Positions 9,392 to 20,475 of a stretch of 64,000 nucleotides of DNA are shown here, piece after piece. This DNA comes from Chryseobacterium balustinum (GTDB lineage: Bacteria > Bacteroidota > Bacteroidia > Flavobacteriales > Weeksellaceae): contig NZ_FUZE01000005.1 in the NCBI RefSeq assembly GCF_900168205.1, forward strand, positions 1-64,000, read 5' to 3'. Position numbers and translations under genes: made by a program. The first letter of the stretch is position 1, and each line of letters starts with the position of its first letter. The notes under the pieces are model-generated. The model saw only the letters and a list, made by a program, of their open reading frames with translations. It searched no databases and was not told where the DNA came from.

Positions 9392-9408
9392 ATGACGAAC
9401 GTCATTTT
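9389..9408. promoter_or_regulatory. 20-bp perfect palindrome, candidate regulator operator
   Basis: The arms AAAATGACG and CGTCATTTT are exact reverse complements around AA. The site lies between the divergent MFS and Crp/Fnr genes and overlaps the -33 TTTG element of the MFS promoter. A dimeric Crp/Fnr-type protein encoded next door is the obvious candidate to bind it. The position over the -33 element fits repression or promoter-proximal activation. Confidence 0.6.
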
Positions 9409-9457
9409 CGTGTTGATTCAATTAAAATTAATAATTTTAAACCCTGATTTTTTAATA

Positions 9458-10027
9458 ATGAATGTGATTAAAAACCTACTGGAAAAATATAAGGTTGAAC
9501 TTTCTGAGGAATTAATGTTGAAGTTTGAATCGATATTGATACAAAAACAGTATCAAAAAGATGAAATGATTTTAGAAGAAGGAACAATAAGCCGTTATCT
9601 CTATATTGTACAAAAAGGGATGGTTCGCCAGTTTTATTATAAAGATGGGCGAGACATAACGGAACATTTTTCTTGTGAAGGGAATATTGCAACCTGTCTG
9701 GAAAGTCTGTTTTTACAGCAACCAACCCGTTTACTCATTGAAGCTTTGGAGCCTTCTACATTATTTCTTTTGGACTATGATAAATGGAAAAAACTTTGTG
9801 ATGAATTTCCCGAAATGAATCTATTATATAGAGCGGTCATGGAGTACAAGCTTGTTGTTTCTCAACAAAAAGCAGATTCCTGGCGTTTTGAAAACTCCAG
9901 AGAACGTTATGATAGATTTTGTAAAGAACTTCCTTATGTTTCCAGACGTGCTTCTGTTGCACACATTGCATCTTATCTGTTGATGTCACCCGAAACTTTA
10001 AGCCGTGTAAGAGCGGGAGTTTTGTAA
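9458..10027 (+). CDS. Crp/Fnr family transcriptional regulator
   Basis: The protein has an N-terminal cyclic-nucleotide-binding-like beta roll (about residues 20-110, with ILEEGTISRYLYIVQKGMVR), a dimer helix, and a short C-terminal winged helix (VAHIASYLLMSPETLSRVR). The protein ends right after the recognition helix, as in many Bacteroidota Crp/Fnr proteins. I chose the ATG at 9458, giving 189 residues, because the alternative at 9392 falls inside the operator palindrome and adds a hydrophobic non-family tail. The Arg-Ser motif for cAMP binding is not seen, so the ligand is unknown. It faces the MFS-VOC operon and probably controls it. Confidence 0.9.
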   Translation: MNVIKNLLEKYKVELSEELMLKFESILIQKQYQKDEMILEEGTISRYLYIVQKGMVRQFYYKDGRDITEHFSCEGNIATCLESLFLQQPTRLLIEALEPSTLFLLDYDKWKKLCDEFPEMNLLYRAVMEYKLVVSQQKADSWRFENSRERYDRFCKELPYVSRRASVAHIASYLLMSPETLSRVRAGVL

Positions 10028-10038
10028 TATAAAAAACG

Positions 10039-10070
10039 AAAACCCCTTGAAGTAATTTCAAGGGGTTTTA
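10039..10070. terminator. Bidirectional terminator
   Basis: A 13-bp stem, AAAACCCCTTGAA at 10039-10051 with its complement at 10057-10069, has a 5-nt loop. It lies between the convergent Crp/Fnr and dipeptidyl-peptidase genes. Confidence 0.9.
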
Positions 10071-10108
10071 TATTGAATCTTATCTTTTAGATTTAGATAA
10101 AATAGATG

Positions 10109-12250
10109 TTATTTTACAACTTTCATCTCATCAATCAGCCATTTTGAATCGGCAAATTTATCGATAATGAAAAGAATATATTTCGTGTCAACCATAATGT
10201 TTCTGCTGAAACGTGGATCGTAATTGATGTCACTCATCGTTCCTTCCCACTGTCTGTCGAAATTCAATCCAACAAGATTTCCGTGTGCATCCAAAGCCGG
10301 GCTTCCGGAATTTCCACCTGTTGTATGGTTCGTAGCTGTAAATCCTACAGGAACATCACCACTTTTATCTTTGTAATTTCCGTAATCTTTTTTGTTGTAA
10401 AGATCAATCAGCTTTTGAGGAACATCAAATTCATAATCTCCTGGAACATATTTCTCCATAACTCCTGCTAAATGCGTTTGGTAATCGTAAGTTACTGCAT
10501 CTTTTGGAGTAGATCCTTTTACTTTTCCGTAAGTTACACGAAGCGTAGAATTGGCATCAGGGAAGAATTTTCTGTCTTTATCAGTAGCCATTTGCTGCGC
10601 CATATAGGTTTTCTGCAGCGCATCAATCTTAGTCTGTAAACTTGTAAATTGCGGATCTGCAGTTTTCATATAAGTATCTTTAATACTCATAAATAACTGA
10701 TAAACGGCATCCTTTTTAATCGTTTTGATTAATTTATCCTGGTTTGAAAATGCTTTTTCAATATCTCCGTTAAGAGCTGCACCACTTACCTGGCTTCTTC
10801 CTGTGATGACAGAATTTTTTGATAATTCTTCAAAGCTTGTGATATTCTGCGCTTCATTTTTATATTTATCAAAACCAGCCGGCAAAAACTGAGCGTCAGT
10901 TTTGTTGGCATATAATGCTAAAAGTTTAGCGGTAACTTTAGAATCAAGTTCAGCGCTGTAATCTTTGTAGAAAGATGTCAGTTTTTTCTTAAAAGCAGCA
11001 ATTCCTTTTTCATCCATTCTTCCGGCTTCTACAGAAGTAATGTAATTAGAATATAAATTGGCAAGCGCAAATGTTTCTGCATTTTTTATAACTTCGCTGT
11101 AATACGCATTATTTAAAGCGTAAGGAGCCTGATCGTTATACAGTTTATTTAATTGGTCTAACGTTGTTTTTACCTGAGGATTTTTAGCAACCAAAGAACC
11201 TTCGTACATTACTTTTTTCTGTACAGCGTTAGATTTTTTCAAACCTTCCACTTCACCGATCCATTTTTTCCAATAGTTGGCTACAGAGGCAAATTTAGAA
11301 GCGTATTTAATTCTTGTGGCATCATCAGTACGCATTTTTTCGTCTAAAGTTTTCAGAGCAACGTCGCGCACGGCAATTCTTGCAGGATCGATCTCTTTCA
11401 TGATCTTCTCTACCGCAATCGCAGGAAGATATTCAGTAGTTCTTCCCGGAAATCCGAATACAAATGTGAAATCATTTTCTGCCTTATCTTTTATAGAAAC
11501 AGGAAGGTAATGTTTCGGAACGTAAGGAACGTTGTCTTTAGAATATTCTGCAGGCTTGTTGTTTTTATCGGCATAAATTCTGAACATTGAGAAATCTCCC
11601 GTATGTCTCGGCCAAACCCAGTTGTCTGTATCGCTTCCGAATTTTCCGATACTTTGAGGAGGTGCTCCCACCAAACGTACATCTTTGTAAGTTTCGATTA
11701 CGTAAGCGTAAAACTTATTGCCGTAATACATCGGTTTTACAGAAATCGACTGATAGTTTTCTATTTTCTGAGAATTTTTATAAATCTCAATATTTTTTGC
11801 GATTTGTTTTGCGAGTTCCGGTTCCTGAAGGTTATCAGTATCTTCTAAAATCTGAGCAGAAACATCTTTAATGTCAACAATAAAATCAACAGTCACTCCC
11901 GGATTTGGAAGTTCTGTACTCATATTTTTTGCCCAGAATCCGTTAGAAAGAAGGTCATTTTGTACGGTAGAATGCGCCTGAATTTGTCCGTAACCACAGT
12001 GGTGATTGGTAAGTAATAATCCTTTTGGTGAAATGATTTCGGCTGTACAACCGCCATTGAACTGCACTACTGCATCTTTGATGCTTGGTTTTTGTGTATT
12101 AAAAATATCTTTAGCAGAAATTTTCATCCCAAGATCTTTCATTTCCTTTTCATTAAGTTCAGTAGGAATCCACATTCCACCGTATTGCTGAGCGATTCCC
12201 CAAGAGAAAGTGAAGAAAGCCGAAGCAATAAGAAGATTACGTTTTATCAT
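10109..12250 (-). CDS. S46 family dipeptidyl-peptidase, DPP11-like (Asp/Glu-specific)
   Basis: This 713-residue chymotrypsin-fold serine peptidase of family S46 has a signal peptide (cut near IAQ, residue 20). The catalytic His is in TNHHCGYG (His84), and the catalytic Ser is in TGGNSGSPALD (Ser648). The residue 18 positions after that Ser is Arg666, in NFDRQWEG. In Porphyromonas gingivalis the spacing Ser655 to Arg673 marks DPP11, whose Arg recognises acidic P1 residues, while DPP7 has Gly there. This supports Asp/Glu specificity. These enzymes work in the periplasm, trimming N-terminal dipeptides for peptide nutrition. The gene is monocistronic. Confidence 0.92.
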   Translation of the reverse strand: MIKRNLLIASAFFTFSWGIAQQYGGMWIPTELNEKEMKDLGMKISAKDIFNTQKPSIKDAVVQFNGGCTAEIISPKGLLLTNHHCGYGQIQAHSTVQNDLLSNGFWAKNMSTELPNPGVTVDFIVDIKDVSAQILEDTDNLQEPELAKQIAKNIEIYKNSQKIENYQSISVKPMYYGNKFYAYVIETYKDVRLVGAPPQSIGKFGSDTDNWVWPRHTGDFSMFRIYADKNNKPAEYSKDNVPYVPKHYLPVSIKDKAENDFTFVFGFPGRTTEYLPAIAVEKIMKEIDPARIAVRDVALKTLDEKMRTDDATRIKYASKFASVANYWKKWIGEVEGLKKSNAVQKKVMYEGSLVAKNPQVKTTLDQLNKLYNDQAPYALNNAYYSEVIKNAETFALANLYSNYITSVEAGRMDEKGIAAFKKKLTSFYKDYSAELDSKVTAKLLALYANKTDAQFLPAGFDKYKNEAQNITSFEELSKNSVITGRSQVSGAALNGDIEKAFSNQDKLIKTIKKDAVYQLFMSIKDTYMKTADPQFTSLQTKIDALQKTYMAQQMATDKDRKFFPDANSTLRVTYGKVKGSTPKDAVTYDYQTHLAGVMEKYVPGDYEFDVPQKLIDLYNKKDYGNYKDKSGDVPVGFTATNHTTGGNSGSPALDAHGNLVGLNFDRQWEGTMSDINYDPRFSRNIMVDTKYILFIIDKFADSKWLIDEMKVVK

Positions 12251-12300
12251 TATTTAAAAATTTTGTCTAAAATACGCATTTTAATTTTTTTAAGAAAAGA

Positions 12301-12337
12301 AAAACCCTTCCTAAAAATAAAATTTAGGAAGGGTTTT
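12301..12337 (-). terminator. Terminator of the Crp/Fnr gene, or hairpin in the DPP11 leader
   Basis: The stem AAAACCCTTCCTAAA pairs with its exact complement around a 7-nt loop, and on the minus strand a T-rich run follows. It lies 173 nt after the Crp/Fnr stop and 51 nt before the DPP11 start, so it may end the first transcript or sit in the leader of the second. Confidence 0.8.
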
Positions 12338-12510
12338 CGGGATATGTTTTTTTTCAGTTGAAGATCTTTACAAAAATAAATTTCAAAAAATCTGTTACAC
12401 TGTGATGCTTTTTATTTCATTGATTTTGAGAAAGAAAATTTCATCACTTGTGTTTTCTTTTCGTCCTGCAAAATAAGTGATTATTTTTGAGCAAAAAAAT
12501 GAACCTATGT

Positions 12511-13092
12511 TCATAAATTCTGTTTTCTGATGCGGCTTAACGCTTGCGGAGTTATTCCGATGTATGATGCAATATGCTTCAAAGGTATTTCTCGGATAAA
12601 ATTAGGATATGCTTTCGCCAAATTCAGATAACGTTCTTCTGCACTGTGCATGAGTAAAGATATTTCACGCTGAGTTTTTCTTACATACAAATTCTCAGCA
12701 GAGATTCTTCCTAAATAATTTCCGACTTTACTTCTTTCATAAAGCTCCTGAAGATCATCAAAGTGAATTCTATACACCACAGTTTCCTGCACTGTTTCTA
12801 CATTGTAAGCACAAGGATTTCGGGTAATAAACGAATCATAAGCGCTACAAAACGTATTTTCTGCAATAAAAGAGAAAGTAATTTCTTTTGACGGCTCGGT
12901 AGGATGTACTTTATTTACAAAAAATCGGATAATTCCTTTGTCGATAAAATACAGATAATCTTCTACGGTTCCTTCCTTTAAAATCATTGTTTTTTTTGCA
13001 AAAACAATCTTCTCAAATTTATTGACGTGATACAAAGCTTCTTCGTGAGAAAGACCTTCTATACTATTGTAAATATTCAGTAGTTTTTCCAT
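12511..13092 (-). CDS. Crp/Fnr family transcriptional regulator
   Basis: The 193-residue regulator has a cNMP-binding-like domain (about residues 15-115; ILKEGTVEDYLYFIDKGIIR), a long dimerisation helix (120-150) and a C-terminal helix-turn-helix (LKHIASYIGITPQALSRIRKQ). No cAMP-contacting Arg-Ser pair or Fnr cysteine cluster is seen; the few Cys residues (Phe-Cys near 82, Pro-Cys near 93) do not form an iron-sulphur motif. The target is unknown. The gene stands alone between DPP11 and MgtC, all leftward. Confidence 0.9.
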   Translation of the reverse strand: MEKLLNIYNSIEGLSHEEALYHVNKFEKIVFAKKTMILKEGTVEDYLYFIDKGIIRFFVNKVHPTEPSKEITFSFIAENTFCSAYDSFITRNPCAYNVETVQETVVYRIHFDDLQELYERSKVGNYLGRISAENLYVRKTQREISLLMHSAEERYLNLAKAYPNFIREIPLKHIASYIGITPQALSRIRKQNL

Positions 13093-13350
13093 GAAATCCT
13101 TATGGATATTAGTTTCTTCTATTGTAAAAGTAATATTTAATTTGTTTTAAACCTGAGCTTTTCCGAGGTTCATCATTTCTGATTATAATTGTATATTTTG
13201 AAAATCACTATTAAAATAAACTGAATTAAGAATATAAATTAATACTACAGTTTATGAATAAATTTAAATTAAAGATATTTGAATTTATTTATTTTTTTAG
13301 CAGAGATCATTAATCTGTGAAAATTTCAATTTTTTAATGAAAATGAATTT

Positions 13351-13995
13351 TTAAAACTGAAAAGAATCAATTTTCTCATCATTCATCATCTGTTTAATCA
13401 AATTTTCATGATGATTATTTTTTCCTGTAAGAAGCCAGGTTGTACTGGATGATCCTTTTGAAAACTGCTGTTTGATGACGACGAACTTCAAATGATTTCT
13501 TTTAAATAATTGTTCACAATAATCAAGATTTTCTCTATTGGAGACTGCAATTTTATACTCTCGGATTTTGTGAGTATGATCAATATACGTTTGAAAATAA
13601 GTAAGCGAACTCAGAATTAACAAAACCAAAACAGTTCCTAATAATGATAAATAAACATATCCGGAACCAACTGCCATTCCTATCGATGCAGTTGCCCAAA
13701 TTGTTGTGGCAGTAGTGATTCCGTCGATTTTATTGTCTCCTTTGAAAATAACTCCTGCTCCCAAAAAACCAATTCCGGTAATAATATTGGCGGCAATACG
13801 ATCGGGATCATCAACTCCTATTTTTATGGAAAGAATGGTGAAAAGACAAGCTCCGAAACAGACAAGAATAAAGGTCCTTAAACCTGCAGATTTGTTTCTG
13901 TATTCTCTTTCTGCACCGATGCAAAGACCGAGGAATACCGAAATAAATATCAAAAGCAATTCGTTTTGAATGGAGTGGTCTTTTAGAAAATCCAT
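13351..13995 (-). CDS. MgtC/SapB family membrane protein
   Basis: The 214-residue protein has four to five N-terminal hydrophobic segments with the family hallmarks: LGLCIGAEREYRNKSAGLRT near residues 18-38 and ANIITGIGFLGAGVIFKG near 70-90. The tail after about 135 is a small soluble ACT-like domain. MgtC proteins act in the inner membrane and are linked to magnesium limitation and modulation of ATP synthase. The gene lies 42 nt downstream of the LuxR-type regulator gene on the same strand. No magnesium-sensing leader is evident. Confidence 0.9.
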   Translation of the reverse strand: MDFLKDHSIQNELLLIFISVFLGLCIGAEREYRNKSAGLRTFILVCFGACLFTILSIKIGVDDPDRIAANIITGIGFLGAGVIFKGDNKIDGITTATTIWATASIGMAVGSGYVYLSLLGTVLVLLILSSLTYFQTYIDHTHKIREYKIAVSNRENLDYCEQLFKRNHLKFVVIKQQFSKGSSSTTWLLTGKNNHHENLIKQMMNDEKIDSFQF

Positions 13996-14037
13996 TTTAT
14001 AATTTTAATGAAATAAAGTTACAATAAATTATATATT

Positions 14038-14802
14038 TTAAATCCATTTTAATTTTGATGCCATTGTGCAGGCTTCTGTGGTATTTGAAACCCGCATTTT
14101 TTCAATAATATTTTGTCGATGACGATTTACCGTATTAATACTAATGAACAAAATTTCCGCAATTTCTTTGCTTTTTTTGCCTTGCTGTGTCATTTTTAAA
14201 ATTTCCTTTTCACGGATAGAAAGAAATGTAGAATTTTCAGCTTCAGCTTGATAATTAATGTTTCCGGTTGCCGTATTGATAATCATTCCGGTATATGAAT
14301 CCGATTGAAAAAAGTCAAAATTATAAAGACAAAGCGACAGTTCGGTATTGCAATTTTCAGAATTAGAAAAATAAAACATTTTATGAATTAATGATTTCTG
14401 ATTTTGCTTTTCAGAAATTCTTAATCTGCTGATTACACAATAATCTTTGCGTTGCTCAAAAGGAATGTTTTTAATAAACTGAAAAAACTGCAGTTCTAAA
14501 ATATGCTTTTGCAAAACATCTTCAGAATTTAGCTGATCAAAAAGTTCTTTTTCCCAGATACTTTCAATTTCCTGTACATTTTTATCTTTAAAAATATTGA
14601 GCTCATCTGCAAGTTTTCCCGCATAGATATAGCTTTTATTGTTTTTTAAATCACTTAAAATGGCAATTCCATTTTCGAGCTCGACGAAATTTTTTGCCTT
14701 TTTCTGACAGTTTTCCAACTGTAATTTTTCTTTTTCTTCTGTAGATGTGAAATTCTGGCGGAGAAGATGTTCATTTAAGTCAGATTGAATATTCTTCATC
14801 AA
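14038..14802 (-). CDS. LuxR-type HTH transcriptional regulator
   Basis: The 254-residue protein has a C-terminal LuxR helix-turn-helix (about 193-250; LSIREKEILKMTQQGKKSKE and FISINTVNRHRQNI). The N-terminal part is not a receiver domain. It resembles a PAS-like sensory module (YTGMIINTATGNINYQ at about 168-183), common in single-component Bacteroidota regulators. It is soluble and the signal is unknown. It lies 42 nt upstream of mgtC on the same strand and diverges from the DUF1349 gene across 160 nt, so either neighbour could be a target. Confidence 0.88.
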   Translation of the reverse strand: MMKNIQSDLNEHLLRQNFTSTEEKEKLQLENCQKKAKNFVELENGIAILSDLKNNKSYIYAGKLADELNIFKDKNVQEIESIWEKELFDQLNSEDVLQKHILELQFFQFIKNIPFEQRKDYCVISRLRISEKQNQKSLIHKMFYFSNSENCNTELSLCLYNFDFFQSDSYTGMIINTATGNINYQAEAENSTFLSIREKEILKMTQQGKKSKEIAEILFISINTVNRHRQNIIEKMRVSNTTEACTMASKLKWI

Positions 14803-14962
14803 AAATGGTTATTAATCAGTATTGGTATTAAAATTTTGAGATTTTAATTTTGCTCTGTTATTTAGTGTAAAAATACAATGAATTATCGGGGAAATCACGC
14901 TATAGAATAATGAATTGTATGAATACTGATTATTAAATATAAATAAAAGATTAGAATATAAA

Positions 14963-15613
14963 ATGAAGAAAATTTTAATAGTTTCGGGATTGGTTTTTAC
15001 TTTTTTCCAAGGTTTAAAAGCACAATCACTTGAAAAAATGACCTGGTTCAACGAACCTTCGCGATGGGAAATCAAAGATAAAAAACTGACAATGAATGTT
15101 ACTCCTCAAAGCGATTACTGGAGAATTTCACATTACGGTTTTACGGTTGATGATGCACCATTTTATTATTCAACATACGGTGGTGAATTTGAGACGAAAG
15201 TGAAAATTACCGGAAATTATAAAACACGTTTTGATCAAATGGGTTTAATGTTAAGAATCGATGAGCAGAATTACATTAAAGCAGGGGTAGAATTTGTTGA
15301 CGGTAAATTTAATTTAAGTACCGTTGTTACCCATAAAATGAGCGATTGGAGCGTTATTGTTTTAGAAAAAACTCCACCTTTTGTTTGGATAAAAGCAGTG
15401 AGAAGATTAGATGCGGTAGAAATTTTTTATTCGTTTGATGATAAAGAATATGTGATGATGAGAAATGCTTATTTACAAGATAATACGCCTGTGAAAGTTG
15501 GTTTTATGGCGGCAAGTCCGGATGGAAATGGATTCAAAGCTACTTTTGAAAATTTTTCTGTAAAACACCTTCCGGATCAGCGTCGTTTAGAATGGCTGAA
15601 AAAGAATCAATAA
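14963..15613 (+). CDS. Secreted DUF1349 domain protein
   Basis: The 216-residue protein has a signal peptide (cut near GLKAQ, residue 21) followed by a DUF1349 domain. The fold is a beta-sandwich related to concanavalin-type lectins and glucanases. Recognisable blocks are WEIKDKKLTMNV, YKTRFDQMGLMLRIDEQNYIK, and FMAASPDGNGFKATFENFSV near the end. It is likely periplasmic or secreted and may bind carbohydrate, but no catalytic acid pair stands out. It has its own terminator and diverges from the LuxR-type gene. Confidence 0.88.
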   Translation: MKKILIVSGLVFTFFQGLKAQSLEKMTWFNEPSRWEIKDKKLTMNVTPQSDYWRISHYGFTVDDAPFYYSTYGGEFETKVKITGNYKTRFDQMGLMLRIDEQNYIKAGVEFVDGKFNLSTVVTHKMSDWSVIVLEKTPPFVWIKAVRRLDAVEIFYSFDDKEYVMMRNAYLQDNTPVKVGFMAASPDGNGFKATFENFSVKHLPDQRRLEWLKKNQ

Positions 15614-15617
15614 AAAA

Positions 15618-15657
15618 AATAAAAACTCCAAAAGCTTTTGCCTTTGGAGTTTTTATT
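15618..15657. terminator. Bidirectional terminator
   Basis: A 15-bp stem (15618-15632 with 15643-15657; core AAAAACTCCAAA) separates the convergent DUF1349 and T9SS-substrate genes. Confidence 0.9.
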
Positions 15658-15674
15658 GAAATAAAGAACTACAG

Positions 15675-18137
15675 TTAATTCTTAATAAACTTATGCACTG
15701 TTGCCTTATCTTTTGAGAATAATTTAATCATGTAATTACCTTTCGAAAGCTCAGAAACATTTATAGAATTACCTTTTAAAGAAGTAGAAACCAAAATTCT
15801 TCCGTTTACATCGTAGATTTCAGCTTTTACAATTTGATTTTTTGATTGAATGTTTAAAACGTCTTTTACTGGATTCGGATAAATAGTAAGTTCAACTTTA
15901 TCATTGCTTATTTCCGAAGTACCTAATACGCTTTGAACCGTAGTGGTGTAAGTATTGGTAATAATCGGGTGATTGTAATCAAAATAAATTTTTGCTGAAT
16001 TGCTGAAACTGTCGCCTAATGCTAAATTGGATTTTGTTTTGATTTTAAATGAAACGTACCCGTCATTTGTAGCATTATCAAAAGGAAGTTGAATGTTTTC
16101 AAAAATAAATTCTACAACATTTCCTGTAATTCTTGTTACAAAATTGTGACTTGCATTAAGGGCAACCAAACTAGATACATCGTATTTTGAAATATCAATT
16201 TCATCTTTTACAACAATGTTTTGAGCATTTGCAGTTCCTGTATTTTCAAAACGAATTAAATAATGTACGTAATCTCCAACTTTTGCTTGAGTAATTGCCG
16301 TTCCCTCCAAACATGTTTTGTCATTTGGATCGAAAGAATTTACCACGGTTTGATTTAATGTAAATATATTATCTGCAAGAGTTTCATCAGTCGCTCCGTT
16401 GATTTGTGCAATATAATGAAGAATATCTCCTCCATTTAACGCAGGAGTTTGTGTAGGAGTATTTAAATTAAAAGTTAATATTATTTCTTTAGTTTCAAAT
16501 GGAAGAAGATTGGTGAAATTCCAGTTTATAACTCCAGCAGTCTGTGAATTTGGAACGAGTGTAGCGTTCACAAAATTCATCAGATTATCATTATAGTTAA
16601 ATACTAAAGTTCCAGATTGCGTTGTCGTTCCTTTATTCTTATAGACAATTTTGTACTTCGCATCAAAACCTGGCGAAGCAGCTGTTATTGGCAGGATTAC
16701 GACTTCAAGATCATTATGCGTTCCGTTTGCTGTCAAACAGAAATTTTGGGTTAAAGGGCTTGTTTGTGCAGGGAAATTTGCAGTAAAGCTCGTTGGAGAG
16801 ATATTAAAGTAAGAAGGATTTTCCAGAATAGGAGTGATGGTATGAGAACCCGTACTTACCGGAATTGAATAATTTCCTGAAATATTAGCAATAACACTTC
16901 CAGAATTGCTTCCACTGGTAATGTTGAATTTTTGGTAAGATTTATTTAAGTCGTTTGCATCACAACCATTATTGTTGCTGTCAAATTTTGTGTTTCCTTT
17001 TACTGTATAAAAAATTCCACCTGGTGTAAAACTGCAATAAGACGTAATTTGATAATTTGAATAAAGAGTTGAGCTACTGCTAACTAAGTTTTGAAATATT
17101 GCTAGCTCATCAGTATCACAGCAAACCACTAAATTCGGATTATTGTGAATAAAACTCATATTAGCCTGCTGTACTTTACCATTTTTTATATTAAGAAAAT
17201 TCATACCATTTCCATTCGACTTCAAATTTTCGAACAAGGGATTTTGGGAAAGGTCTAATGTGCTGATATTATTATTGAAACACTCCAATCTATATAGAAG
17301 CGGATAATTTGAAAGATTCAAACTTGTTAGTAAGTTATTGTCACAAATAAGTGTTACCAACTGTGGGCATCCTGTCGCGGTTAAACTTGTTACATCATTA
17401 AGACCAAAATCTAAAACACGAAGATTAGATTGATTTTGAATATTTATATTTGATAAATTGTTGTTTCTAATCTGTATAATTTCCATATTAGAATTTGTAA
17501 AATCCATATTAGAAAGTAATGGATTGTTCTGTACAGAAAAATTTTCAACATTTGGAAGGTTAGAAGCATCTAATGTTGTAAGCTGGGTGTTCGTGATACC
17601 CATCTCTTTAATCATTGGAGAATTGGCAATATTTAGAGATGTAAGAGGAGTATTCTGAATGTAAACATTTTTTAAAAGAGGTTTATCTTGTAAATTCAAT
17701 GTTGTTATGGCTGCAACATTGATATAGACTCTATGCAATTGATTACAATTGGTAACATTTATAGAACTTAACTGACTATTTCCATCAACGCTTAATTCTC
17801 CCAGATTCAAATTGGAACTTAAATTTATAGATGTCATATTATTGCCAGATATATTCAAGCTTCCTAAATTTGAAAAAGAAGCTATGCCTGTAAAATCTGA
17901 TATTCCTCCTCCGTACAACCTTAAAATACCAACTTGTTGTGCTTCGGAGACTTCAATTTCTCCATTGTTATTAGTGTCAATTTTGATGTTAAAACTACCA
18001 GAACTTGTACTGGCAATACTGTTTGTTACATCTGCCGCTAGAAGTTTAGCTTTAAAATTTGCATCAGGAATATTCACAATTTGTGCATTAAATACAGTGC
18101 ACATGATCAAGAAAATGATTAGGTAGATTTTTTTCAT
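15675..18137 (-). CDS. Secreted leucine-rich-repeat protein with T9SS sorting domain
   Basis: The 820-residue protein starts with a signal peptide (to about FNAQ, residue 19). An acidic loop DTNNNGEIEVSEAQQ (about 54-68) resembles an EF-hand calcium loop. About a dozen irregular leucine-rich repeats follow (80-330), then a beta-sandwich region and a DUF7619-type repeat (about 590-720; GDYVHYLIRFENTGTANAQN). The last 75 residues are a type A T9SS sorting domain (IYPNPVKDVLNI, then YDVNGRIL, then LSKGNYMIKLFS). It should be exported by type IX secretion and attached to the cell surface. The ligand is unknown. The LRR face suggests protein or glycan binding. Confidence 0.9.
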   Translation of the reverse strand: MKKIYLIIFLIMCTVFNAQIVNIPDANFKAKLLAADVTNSIASTSSGSFNIKIDTNNNGEIEVSEAQQVGILRLYGGGISDFTGIASFSNLGSLNISGNNMTSINLSSNLNLGELSVDGNSQLSSINVTNCNQLHRVYINVAAITTLNLQDKPLLKNVYIQNTPLTSLNIANSPMIKEMGITNTQLTTLDASNLPNVENFSVQNNPLLSNMDFTNSNMEIIQIRNNNLSNINIQNQSNLRVLDFGLNDVTSLTATGCPQLVTLICDNNLLTSLNLSNYPLLYRLECFNNNISTLDLSQNPLFENLKSNGNGMNFLNIKNGKVQQANMSFIHNNPNLVVCCDTDELAIFQNLVSSSSTLYSNYQITSYCSFTPGGIFYTVKGNTKFDSNNNGCDANDLNKSYQKFNITSGSNSGSVIANISGNYSIPVSTGSHTITPILENPSYFNISPTSFTANFPAQTSPLTQNFCLTANGTHNDLEVVILPITAASPGFDAKYKIVYKNKGTTTQSGTLVFNYNDNLMNFVNATLVPNSQTAGVINWNFTNLLPFETKEIILTFNLNTPTQTPALNGGDILHYIAQINGATDETLADNIFTLNQTVVNSFDPNDKTCLEGTAITQAKVGDYVHYLIRFENTGTANAQNIVVKDEIDISKYDVSSLVALNASHNFVTRITGNVVEFIFENIQLPFDNATNDGYVSFKIKTKSNLALGDSFSNSAKIYFDYNHPIITNTYTTTVQSVLGTSEISNDKVELTIYPNPVKDVLNIQSKNQIVKAEIYDVNGRILVSTSLKGNSINVSELSKGNYMIKLFSKDKATVHKFIKN

Positions 18138-18171
18138 AAATTATTAGTTGTTTTTTTGTCAAAGCGCAAAA

Positions 18172-18204
18172 GTAAGCCATTGAAAATAAATTCCAATGGC
18201 TTAC
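18172..18204 (-). terminator. Hairpin downstream of ligA
   Basis: GTAAGCCATTG at 18172-18182 pairs exactly with 18194-18204 around an 11-nt loop. It follows the ligA stop by 25 nt on the minus strand. The T-run after it is weak, so it is a likely but not strong terminator. Confidence 0.65.
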
Positions 18205-18228
18205 AGTGTTAAATGTTATTTTTGAAAT

Positions 18229-20250
<2,022 letters not shown>

Positions 20251-20448
20251 TCAACAAAAATAATGTAAATAATAATTTAAAAAAATACCACTATTAATTA
20301 TTCTGAGAAAATTAAAACTTTGTAATGTATTCTAACGAATTGATAGTCTATTAAATAATGTAATCGTTTACATTTATTTAACATAATATTTCAATTTAAT
20401 TAAAAAAATGTTAAAATACCCTTAAACAGGTGGCTCACAAACTCACTA

Positions 20449-20456
20449 TACCTTTG
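20449..20456 (+). promoter_or_regulatory. -7 box (TACCTTTG) of the TonB receptor gene
   Basis: TACCTTTG matches TAnnTTTG and ends 19 nt before the receptor ATG. No convincing TTTG lies at the -33 position, so activation by another factor is possible. The 240-nt spacer upstream also holds the small inverted repeat GTAATCGTTTAC. Confidence 0.45.
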
Positions 20457-20475
20457 TCCCCAATTAATCTATTAT

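Noticed and set aside
9392..9457. Upstream ATG of the Crp/Fnr gene
   Set aside because: It lies within the operator-like palindrome and adds a hydrophobic tail absent from the family.
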